DNA from: Chitinophagaceae bacterium
Lineage (GTDB): Bacteria; Bacteroidota; Bacteroidia; Chitinophagales; Chitinophagaceae
Direction: 5' to 3'
Length of the DNA stretch: 64,000 bases
NCBI GenBank assembly: GCA_016720565.1
Contig: JADKKJ010000001.1
Span: 310,001-374,000 of the forward strand
Within the stretch, counting starts at the first letter, position 1, and each line of letters starts with the position of its first letter. Made by a program: the position numbers and the translations under genes. The notes beneath the pieces were generated by a model, which saw nothing but the letters and a program-made list of their open reading frames with translations, was not told the DNA's origin and made no database searches. Positions 57,358-64,000 of this stretch are shown here, in pieces.

Positions 57358-59553
57358 TCAGAATGATCTTAGCAGCTCTTCGATCCTGGTCTTATGGTCT
57401 TCAAGGTCCATTCTTTGCTCCTTAATGAAACTGTTGTCTTCCAGTGAGCCGAGCACTTTTTCCATTTCGGAATTGGTATCAAAAACCATTTTCCGGAATT
57501 CGTTTTCATAATCTTTTGACCTGGAGGTAATGATCTGTTCCAGGATCCAGGACCTGGTCACGATAGATTCCTTCAGCAACTCCCTGAATAATTCCCTTGT
57601 CATTCCAGCCGTTTCCAGATTCATTACTTCAAGCAGGGAATGGAAACTATGTTCAAATTTATCCCGGGCATACGAAAGGCTTTTCTCTGCATAGAATGCA
57701 TGCACCTGGTCCCAATCGCTGAACTCCTCCTTGCATACTCCTTTCAGTAATTCCTGCAAATCATCTTCCTTCATCAGCTGGCCACCGGCATTTCTAAAGC
57801 CAGCCCTTTTTCCATGGGCAGGAAATTCCCTTTCCAATTCTTTCCAGTTGCTGATGTTTTTGCTTTCGATCAATTCCAGCAATTGGCAGATACCATAATA
57901 GCGTATCATCCGAATAAAGACCTGGTAGGCAATGGAGGCCTTTAGCAACAATACAGGCCTTTCACTGTTCTCAAACCCGGGGCAAACTATTTCCAGTTTA
58001 TCGGCCTTCCCATTCAGTAAAAGTTCCCTTCCTTTTGAGCGGTATTGTTTCTCTCCCCATTTCTTATCATTTTTTTTAGCCCATGCCTTCCCGGTGAATT
58101 TTTCCATCAGGGCCATGCCCTTGAAGATTTCGTTGACCGTATCGGGGGCCAAATGGTCATACTCGATCGAAATGGACCGGTCCACTCTTCGATCACGACT
58201 TGCATATTTACCGGCATTGCGGGTAAGCGCATACATATTGTAAAGGAACCAATATCCTGGTATGAGCAGCAGCTTGTTCCCGGAAACATCATTACTTACC
58301 AGGCAGAATGGAATAGGAATATCCAGCTCCGCCGGGTAATCACTTTTTGTGATCAGGGTGTAAGAAGCAAAGCGGGAATTATGTTTCAGGCTTACACAGA
58401 GACCTGGCCAGAAACCCCTGCCAGCTATCAATTCGCCATCCGCTCCCCTGGAATTATGATTAGAGCCAATGGTGGCACCTGCAGCCATATTACTTTGCCC
58501 CATTACAGTAGCAGCGCATAAAAATGAATTATTATGGTGCTGTTCATGTGCGGGGAATATCATAGAGTTCAGCACTTCGCAACAGGAAATGGTGGAATTA
58601 TCACCCAGGTAGGAGTTGATCAGCCTCGCTCCATATTTCAACTGTGAATTGCTGCCCATTACAAAGCGAACAGCTTTTACCCCGTAAAATATACGGCAGC
58701 CATAGCCAATGATGCCATTCACCAATTCGCATCCTTCCCCGATCTGTGTTTTAGCATTTGGCTCGGAATTTATGGTAAGGTTCTTTAGTTTATTGGCTCC
58801 TTTTATATAAGCATCGGTGCCTATCCAGGTATCTTTTATGATGCGGCAATGCTTGATCACCGTGCGGTCGCCGATCTTTCCATAATACCCGCGATGTGTA
58901 TCATATTTTTTATCAGTGAACTCTTTGAATTTGCGGAGCAGGGTCTCGTTGTCTCTGAATTTTGACCATATCCATGCATCTGCCGGCAACATACCATTGA
59001 ATGGAAGCACACTTCTTCCGCCATTTTCATTGCAAAGCTCCAGCCAGATACGTACTGATTCTTTTTCCCCTTCTTTCAGCACACCATTACCGAATTTTGA
59101 ATGATTGGTAGTGGCCAGTTCATTGATGTTGGCCAGCATCACATCATTGCCCACAATATAATGGCTCATATAATTCACATGATCGATAGCGGCATTGTCG
59201 CCAATATCACAGCTTACGATGGTGCTATTATATAATCCAACCGCCTGGCGGAGGTTATTGAACTCATGGTAATAGGCTTCCAGTTTCCCGATACGTACCA
59301 ATCCATAAAAAGAACAGTTCTTTACCAGGTTCGGGTCAAATCCATCAGATACCATCAGCTTTCCCCAGTTGTCCGATTGGTTGGCATTCCTTTCCAGAAT
59401 TTTTATTTCCTCCTCGCGGAGCAAGCGGTATTGAATATCACTGCGGTTTTGTTTATCACGCAGGTAATATTCATCCTTTCCCGCAGGGATATAAGCGGAG
59501 GGAATAAAATGATACCCCAAACCTCCAATGGGTTGCTTATTAATGATATTCAT
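57358..59553 (-). CDS. DUF4954 family protein (left-handed beta-helix)
   Basis: The 731-residue protein is of the DUF4954 type known mainly from Bacteroidota. The middle (about 100-400) is rich in hexapeptide-like turns (VSCDIGDNAAIDHVNYMSHY, IGDRTVIKHCRIIKDTWIG, TQIGEGCELVNGIIGYGCRI, STISCCEVLNSMIFPAHEQH), so it resembles the acyl- and nucleotidyltransferase beta-helices such as GlmU. No nucleotidyltransferase motif is seen. The C-terminal 300 residues are helical and charged. It directly follows glmS with no intergenic base, suggesting a role near hexosamine metabolism; that is inference. Confidence 0.85.
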   Translation of the reverse strand: MNIINKQPIGGLGYHFIPSAYIPAGKDEYYLRDKQNRSDIQYRLLREEEIKILERNANQSDNWGKLMVSDGFDPNLVKNCSFYGLVRIGKLEAYYHEFNNLRQAVGLYNSTIVSCDIGDNAAIDHVNYMSHYIVGNDVMLANINELATTNHSKFGNGVLKEGEKESVRIWLELCNENGGRSVLPFNGMLPADAWIWSKFRDNETLLRKFKEFTDKKYDTHRGYYGKIGDRTVIKHCRIIKDTWIGTDAYIKGANKLKNLTINSEPNAKTQIGEGCELVNGIIGYGCRIFYGVKAVRFVMGSNSQLKYGARLINSYLGDNSTISCCEVLNSMIFPAHEQHHNNSFLCAATVMGQSNMAAGATIGSNHNSRGADGELIAGRGFWPGLCVSLKHNSRFASYTLITKSDYPAELDIPIPFCLVSNDVSGNKLLLIPGYWFLYNMYALTRNAGKYASRDRRVDRSISIEYDHLAPDTVNEIFKGMALMEKFTGKAWAKKNDKKWGEKQYRSKGRELLLNGKADKLEIVCPGFENSERPVLLLKASIAYQVFIRMIRYYGICQLLELIESKNISNWKELEREFPAHGKRAGFRNAGGQLMKEDDLQELLKGVCKEEFSDWDQVHAFYAEKSLSYARDKFEHSFHSLLEVMNLETAGMTRELFRELLKESIVTRSWILEQIITSRSKDYENEFRKMVFDTNSEMEKVLGSLEDNSFIKEQRMDLEDHKTRIEELLRSF

Positions 59554-61392
59554 TTATTCTACTGTTACAGATTTGGCCAGGTTTCGGGGTTTATCTACGT
59601 CCAGTTCTTTTGCCACTCCAATATAATAGGCGAGCAGTTGTAAAGGCACTACGCTAAGCATCGGAGCCACGATCTCATCTGCCTCCGGCACTTCAATATA
59701 GTCATCACAGAGTTCAGCGGTAGCTGTATCTCCTTCTGTGATCACGGCGATCAGTTTTCCTTTCCGGGCTTTGATCTCCTGCATATTGCTCATCACCTTT
59801 TCGTGATAAGCATCGCGGGTGGCTACAAAAACAACCGGCAACTGGTCATCTACCAGGGCAATAGGACCGTGTTTCATTTCCGCGGCAGGATAACCTTCCG
59901 CGTGTATATAAGAGATCTCTTTTAGTTTCAATGCCCCTTCCAAAGCAACCGGAAAATTATAACCTCTTCCCAGGTAAAGGAAATCACGGGCATCTTTATA
60001 TTTTTCTGCCATCGCTTTGATCGGTGCGCTATGTTTCAATATCCAGGCCACTTTTTCCGGCACCTGCTGAAGTTCGTTCAGCAAATTCATGTAGCGTTCC
60101 TGCGGGATGCTGCCCTTCAGGTAACCGATCTTCAACGCGATCATGGTTAATACGGCAAGCTGGGCGGTAAATGCTTTTGTAGAGGCAACGCCGATCTCGG
60201 GGCCTGCATGCGTATAGGCTCCTGCATGACTGGTTCGCGCTATGGAAGACCCTACCACATTCACCACACCTAACAGGATGGCTCCTTTTGATTTTGCATT
60301 TTCAATGGCCACCAGCGTGTCGGCTGTTTCACCGCTCTGTGAAATAGCCAGTATCACATCTCCTTTATTTATCACGGGATTCCGGTAACGGAACTCGGAT
60401 GCATATTCCACTTCCACATTGATGCGGCAGAGCTCTTCAAATATATATTCGGCCACAAGGCCCGCATGCCAGCTGGTTCCGCAGGCAACGATCACGATGC
60501 GGTTGGCATTCATGATCTGTTCAGCGTATTGCTGTATGCCGCTCATGGTAATGGTTCCTTCGATCGGATCCAATCTCCCGCGCAAACAATCATAAATGGT
60601 CTGTGGCTGTTCAACTATTTCCTTCAGCATGAAATGTTCATAGCCGCCTTTTTCAATGGCTGCCAGTTCAAGGTCCAGCTTTTGCACATAGGGTGTTAGC
60701 TTTTCATTGCCCAGGTTCTTTAAGATAAGTTCATCTGGTTTTACAATGGCCAGCTCATAGTCATTTACATACACCACCTCCTTGGTATACTCCAGCATCG
60801 GCGAGGCATCTGAACCAAGAAAATGTTCCCCTTTGCCAATGCCTATTACCAGGGGACTTCCTTTTCTTGCGGCGATAATGGTAGCAGGATCATCTTCATC
60901 TATCAAAAGGATCACATAGGCGCCGGTTACCCGTTTCAGTGCTATGCGAACCGCTTCTTCCAGGTCGCATTGATTATTCTTGCGTATCTCTTCAATGAAA
61001 TTCAGCAGTACCTCCGTATCGGTATCGCTTTCGAAATAATAACCCTTTGATATCAGTTCTTTTTTTAACTGGGTATAATTTTCAATGATACCATTATGGA
61101 TCATGGCCAGTTTACCACTGGCAGACTGGTGGGGGTGGGCATTACGGTCACTGGGTTCGCCATGCGTGGCCCACCTGGTATGCCCGATGCCAATATGGGC
61201 GTGGAGATCTTTGCCAATTACGGCCTCTTCCAGTTCGGCTACTTTCCCTTTCTTTTTATATACGTTAAGGCCACTTCCATTATTAAGCGCCACACCGGTG
61301 CTGTCGTAGCCACGGTATTCTAATCTTTTAAGGCCTTTAATGATAATAGGATAAGCTTCACGGTGTCCGGTATACCCGACGATTCCACACAT
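59554..61392 (-). CDS. glmS: glutamine--fructose-6-phosphate aminotransferase (isomerizing)
   Basis: The 612-residue enzyme makes glucosamine-6-phosphate, the entry to peptidoglycan and LPS amino sugars. The N-terminal Ntn glutaminase domain starts MCGIVGYTGHREAYPIIIKG with Cys2 as nucleophile, and has HTRWATHGEPSDRNAHPHQS. Two SIS isomerase domains follow (VACGTSWHAGLVAEYIFEE, ISQSGETADTLVAIENAK; FLYLGRGYNFPVALEGALKL) and it ends DVDKPRNLAKSVTVE. DUF4954 begins at the next base. No glmS ribozyme was seen upstream. Confidence 0.98.
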   Translation of the reverse strand: MCGIVGYTGHREAYPIIIKGLKRLEYRGYDSTGVALNNGSGLNVYKKKGKVAELEEAVIGKDLHAHIGIGHTRWATHGEPSDRNAHPHQSASGKLAMIHNGIIENYTQLKKELISKGYYFESDTDTEVLLNFIEEIRKNNQCDLEEAVRIALKRVTGAYVILLIDEDDPATIIAARKGSPLVIGIGKGEHFLGSDASPMLEYTKEVVYVNDYELAIVKPDELILKNLGNEKLTPYVQKLDLELAAIEKGGYEHFMLKEIVEQPQTIYDCLRGRLDPIEGTITMSGIQQYAEQIMNANRIVIVACGTSWHAGLVAEYIFEELCRINVEVEYASEFRYRNPVINKGDVILAISQSGETADTLVAIENAKSKGAILLGVVNVVGSSIARTSHAGAYTHAGPEIGVASTKAFTAQLAVLTMIALKIGYLKGSIPQERYMNLLNELQQVPEKVAWILKHSAPIKAMAEKYKDARDFLYLGRGYNFPVALEGALKLKEISYIHAEGYPAAEMKHGPIALVDDQLPVVFVATRDAYHEKVMSNMQEIKARKGKLIAVITEGDTATAELCDDYIEVPEADEIVAPMLSVVPLQLLAYYIGVAKELDVDKPRNLAKSVTVE

Positions 61393-61457
61393 AAGGTTTT
61401 AGGTTTTTGTCCTGTTTAATGGTAGGTAAAATTATTGATTTATGGCAAGCGGCTACG

Positions 61458-62849
61458 CTATAATAATTTTCCGCTAAGCAGGGCAAAAGCAGCGGAAAAA
61501 TAGATGATCAGGCCTGTTACATCAACCAGGGTAGCCACAAATGGGGCGGAACTTACCGCCGGGTCAGCACCCAGTTTTTTTAAAAGCAGGGGAAGCATGC
61601 TGCCCGCTAAAGTTCCCCATATCACCACACCCAACAGTGCCAGTGCAACAGTTATGCCAATAGCCATCCAATGTTGTCCATAAAGTTCCGGAGCAAATGA
61701 ATGCCAGACCATGATCCTGAAAAAACCTATTACCCCCAGCACAGCGCCAAGTAACAAACCGGAAACAAGTTCCCTGCGCATCACTCTCCACCAATCCTTG
61801 ATCCTTACCTCGCCCACGGCCATAGCCTGTATAACAAGTGTAGATGCCTGCGAGCCACTGTTTCCTCCGGAAGAAATGATCAGGGGAATGAATAGTGCCA
61901 GCACCACCGCTTTTTTTATCTCATCTTCAAAAAATGCCATCGCGCTGGCGGTGAGTAATTCGCCCAGGAAAAGAACTACCAGCCAGACGATCCTTTTTTT
62001 GAACAATCTTAATAAGGGTGTTTGCAGGTAGGGTTCTTCCAGCGCGGCGGTACCTCCCATTTTCTGCATATCCTCGCTGAACTCTTCTTCCGTTACCCAG
62101 AGAATATCATCTATTGTGACTATGCCCAGCAATTCATTGCTGGCACTTACAACCGGAATGGCCACCCGGTTATTCATTTTAAAAACTTCCGCGGCTGTTT
62201 CCTGGTCGTCTTCAGGATGCAGCGCCACGAAACGCTCATCCATTAATTCTTCCACCTTTTTATCGGGTGTATTTAAAATGAAATCGCGGATACGGATGTC
62301 ATCCAGCAATTCCCCTTTTTCATTCAGTACATAGATCACATTGATCGTTTCACTGTCCTTTCCATGCTTGCGAATGGTGGCAAATACTTCTTCAATGGTA
62401 TTCCAGGGATAAACATACACGTAGTCGGGCGTCATCAAACGGCCGATACTGTTTTCGGGATAACCCAGCAGGGAGAGAGTGACCTTTCTTTCTTCCGGTT
62501 CCAGTAGTTTGATCAGTTCACGAACCACATCAGCAGAAAGCTCTTCCAGGAAATCGGTACGGTCATCTGCAGGAAGTTCATTCAGCAGAAGCGCGCTGGT
62601 ACCCGGAGGCAATTCCTTCATGATCCTTTTCTGGATCGAAAGATCAAGTATCTTGAAAACGCTGGCGGCCCGGTGCATGGCCATATTGCCAATAATGCCA
62701 CATTCATGATCGGGATTATCTTCTACCAGTTGAGCCACATCGCTGATATTCTGGTCATCGAGGAATTCCCGGGTCATGAGTTTATCATCCCTGCGCAGTA
62801 ATTCTTCAAATTGTTCCTGTATGGTCATTGCTGGCATTTCCATCGACAT
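61458..62849 (-). CDS. mgtE: magnesium transporter MgtE
   Basis: The 463-residue protein has an N-terminal superhelical MgtE_N domain (about 35-140, with LLNELPADDRTDFLEELSAD), a CBS pair (about 140-265, LMTPDYVYVYPWNTIEEVFA and VVSASNELLGIVTIDDILWV) and five C-terminal helices. SGGNSGSQASTLVIQAMAVG carries the pore motif. Mg2+ binding to the N and CBS domains closes the channel when internal Mg2+ is high (family knowledge). The first of four closely spaced ATGs is chosen, as the promoter box ends four bases before it. Confidence 0.95.
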   Translation of the reverse strand: MSMEMPAMTIQEQFEELLRRDDKLMTREFLDDQNISDVAQLVEDNPDHECGIIGNMAMHRAASVFKILDLSIQKRIMKELPPGTSALLLNELPADDRTDFLEELSADVVRELIKLLEPEERKVTLSLLGYPENSIGRLMTPDYVYVYPWNTIEEVFATIRKHGKDSETINVIYVLNEKGELLDDIRIRDFILNTPDKKVEELMDERFVALHPEDDQETAAEVFKMNNRVAIPVVSASNELLGIVTIDDILWVTEEEFSEDMQKMGGTAALEEPYLQTPLLRLFKKRIVWLVVLFLGELLTASAMAFFEDEIKKAVVLALFIPLIISSGGNSGSQASTLVIQAMAVGEVRIKDWWRVMRRELVSGLLLGAVLGVIGFFRIMVWHSFAPELYGQHWMAIGITVALALLGVVIWGTLAGSMLPLLLKKLGADPAVSSAPFVATLVDVTGLIIYFSAAFALLSGKLL

Positions 62850-62853
62850 CCGG

Positions 62854-62861
62854 CAAAATTA
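62854..62861 (-). promoter_or_regulatory. -7 promoter box TAATTTTG for mgtE
   Basis: An exact consensus on the minus strand, four bases before the ATG at 62849. Confidence 0.65.
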
Positions 62862-62911
62862 GAACAATGTTGATAGCCGCTCCTGGCAATTCTTTAAAAT
62901 CAATTGTTATT

Positions 62912-62919
62912 TACCTTTA
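62912..62919 (+). promoter_or_regulatory. -7 promoter box TACCTTTA for the SET gene
   Basis: A 7/8 match four bases before the ATG at 62924; back to back with the mgtE box 50 bases away. Confidence 0.5.
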
Positions 62920-62923
62920 GCCT

Positions 62924-63307
62924 ATGATCCTTCCATTTCTTTTCCTGGCCCCCAGCAATGGCATGGGCAGGGGTGTTTTTACAGATGAACCTGTACTGGC
63001 CGGTACCGTGGTTGAAATAGCACCGGTGATCGTAATGAGTGCCCTGGAACGAAAACAACTGGACCAGACCCGGCTCTATCATTATATATTTGAATGGGGC
63101 GATAATAAGGAGCAATGCATCATGGCCCTGGGCTATGTGCCCATGTATAACCATTCATTCAGCAGCAATTGCGAATATGAAATGGATTTTGACCACGACC
63201 TGATCCATATCCGCGCAGTGAGAGACATCGCGAAAGGCGAGGAGCTTTTTATAAATTATAATGGCGAATGGAATGATACTACGCCGCTTTGGTTCGATGC
63301 CAAATAA
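62924..63307 (+). CDS. small SET-domain protein (probable lysine methyltransferase)
   Basis: The 127-residue protein consists almost only of a SET domain: GMGRGVFTDEPVLAGTVVEI (SAM-binding start), YVPMYNHSFSSNCEY with the SET NHS motif, and GEELFINYNGEW with the catalytic Tyr region. Bacterial stand-alone SET proteins can methylate lysines on proteins; the target is unknown. There is no post-SET cysteine cluster. No signal peptide is present, so it is likely cytosolic. A bidirectional terminator follows immediately. Confidence 0.87.
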   Translation: MILPFLFLAPSNGMGRGVFTDEPVLAGTVVEIAPVIVMSALERKQLDQTRLYHYIFEWGDNKEQCIMALGYVPMYNHSFSSNCEYEMDFDHDLIHIRAVRDIAKGEELFINYNGEWNDTTPLWFDAK

Positions 63308-63308
63308 A

Positions 63309-63333
63309 AAACCGCTTCTTTTGGAAGCGGTTT
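63309..63333. terminator. bidirectional Rho-independent terminator
   Basis: AAACCGCTTC (63309-63318), TTTTG loop, GAAGCGGTTT (63324-63333), flanked by A-runs on both sides; it lies between the convergent SET and CHRD genes. On the minus strand the flanking A-run becomes a T tail. Confidence 0.85.
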
Positions 63334-63352
63334 AAAAAATATTTTCAAACAT

Positions 63353-63865
63353 TTATTGGAAAGTGATCTGTCCCCTGATCTCACCACCAGGATAAACGCT
63401 GGTATGAATATTAAGGTAGTACTGACCATTGAGCAGGTCGTTCTCTTTGATCACTGTACCATCTACCAGCAGGGTTCCACTAAGTGTACCTGATTTGGCG
63501 TAGGTATATTTTCCGGATGTTTTCTGAGCGAAAATTGAATTGGACGTAGCTACGATATTCTGAACGATACCGGCAGCATAACCTTCCGGAGCCAGTCCAT
63601 GTATATGCATGGCATTTACTGAATCAGTCAGTCCGGACCAGGTTACCGTATAACTAAGCGTTCTTGTTTCACGTGTATAAAATACATCGAGTTTTCCGAT
63701 AGCGGCAGATGGAACGGCAGGTGTTTCTTTAGCGCCGCTCATTACAATACCGGTCTTCTGGAAATCAGTGGTTTTCTTTAATTCCGCATCTGATTCGCAG
63801 GAACTTAAAACGACCAGTGAACCTAATACGATGAAGGGTAAAGCAGTTAGTTTGATCAACTTCAT
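63353..63865 (-). CDS. CHRD-domain lipoprotein
   Basis: The 170-residue protein has a lipoprotein signal (LPFIVLGSLVVLSSC, Cys 24) and a CHRD domain: MSGAKETPAVPSAAIGKLDV at the start, LSYTVTWSGLTDSVNAMHIH, and the closing YYLNIHTSVYPGGEIRGQIT, which is the family's N-(I/V)-H-T-x(3)-P-G-G-E-I-R-G motif. The domain was first named from chordin; bacterial versions are secreted and of unknown role. Likely anchored in the outer membrane. Confidence 0.92.
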   Translation of the reverse strand: MKLIKLTALPFIVLGSLVVLSSCESDAELKKTTDFQKTGIVMSGAKETPAVPSAAIGKLDVFYTRETRTLSYTVTWSGLTDSVNAMHIHGLAPEGYAAGIVQNIVATSNSIFAQKTSGKYTYAKSGTLSGTLLVDGTVIKENDLLNGQYYLNIHTSVYPGGEIRGQITFQ

Positions 63866-63959
63866 GATTCGTTTGATTTGCGGTAAAAATAAGAAGTTTT
63901 TTGGATTGGCAATATTTCAAAAAAATATACCTAAAACACTGTGGAAAAAGCGTTAGTGA

Positions 63960-64000
63960 CTATTTCAGCCGGTTTTTGACCTCCTGGAGTTTCAAAAGGG
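63960..64000 (-). CDS. possible 3' end of a minus-strand gene running off the window
   Basis: The minus strand from the window edge reads LLKLQEVKNRLK then TAG at 63962-63960, a plausible helical C-terminus. Another open frame (ending TAG 63933-63931) is less protein-like. Too short to identify. The 94 bases between this stop and the CHRD gene hold no clear element. Confidence 0.3.
   Translation of the reverse strand, partial: LLKLQEVKNRLK

Noticed and set aside
61393..61457. glmS ribozyme or Mg2+ riboswitch around glmS and mgtE
   Set aside because: The spacers are only 65-75 bases, AT-rich and lack the conserved cores of these elements.
1..64000. CRISPR arrays, prophage, integron or insertion sequences
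   Set aside because: No regularly spaced direct repeats, cas genes, integrases, transposases or phage structural genes found on either strand.

Overview
The window is chromosomal DNA from a member of the Bacteroidota, most likely the Chitinophagales/Chitinophagaceae. Supporting signs are a type IX secretion component (PorQ), a type B sorting-domain cargo protein, DUF4954, DUF2264 and DUF2807 proteins, a TonB-dependent receptor, and promoters carrying the Bacteroidota -7 element TAnnTTTG. Shine-Dalgarno sequences are essentially absent. No phage, insertion sequence, CRISPR array or integron is visible. Genus-level placement is inference.

Layout. 0-8 kb: a cut UPF0173 hydrolase, a membrane metallophosphoesterase, two outer-membrane beta-barrel proteins, Lon protease, PorQ and a PIG-L deacetylase. 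8-14.5 kb: an accessory envelope block with two paralogous polytopic membrane proteins (the first clearly AT-rich) facing an operon of a small DPGSGS membrane protein, a methyltransferase and a membrane-anchored alkaline-phosphatase-superfamily enzyme. 14.5-20.5 kb: M42 peptidase, UbiA-like protein, lipoprotein, LuxE-like acyl-protein synthetase, and a GH88/DUF2264 glycan pair. 20.6-27.9 kb: tRNA-Leu(CAG), PEP carboxylase, a PCC-domain lipoprotein, a secreted lectin-like T9SS protein, threonylcarbamoyl-AMP synthase and DapD. 28-34.7 kb: a glycosyltransferase, a tRNA-maturation run (cca, a PRiA4_ORF3-like gene, miaA), a secreted CHAT protein and isocitrate dehydrogenase. 34.8-39.3 kb: three tandem Crp/Fnr-type regulators and a MntR-like/MntH-UspA operon with a clear operator. 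39.3-47.7 kb: a lipoprotein, alpha-glucan phosphorylase homologue, IspH, GH13 enzyme, DegP/HtrA, LuxC-like reductase and a two-cluster ferredoxin. 48-54.1 kb: D-Ala-D-Ala ligase, PASTA protein, rhodanese, a TPP-riboswitch-controlled TonB receptor and two DUF2807 paralogues. 54.1-64 kb: initiator tRNA, Era, Der, DUF4954, GlmS, MgtE, a SET-domain protein and a CHRD lipoprotein.

Working together. Several genes feed the envelope (ddl, PASTA, glmS, dapD, ispH, the 8-14.5 kb block). tRNA supply and maturation are represented by two tRNAs, cca, miaA and tsaC. Metal homeostasis is represented by mntR-mntH and mgtE.

The most striking general feature is start-site architecture. At about a dozen genes on both strands a TAnnTTTG-like box ends only 3-7 bases before the start codon, which predicts leaderless or almost leaderless mRNAs. 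The same rule fixes several start codons, including a TTG start for porQ, and shows that three apparent TTG starts are really part of promoters. Other points of interest are an inverted-repeat operator wrapped around the mntR -7 box, a phosphorylase homologue without its cofactor lysine, a triplicated regulator family, a possible small structured RNA near 47.9 kb, and the small-membrane-protein envelope operon. All functional calls rest on reading motifs by eye; no database search was run.
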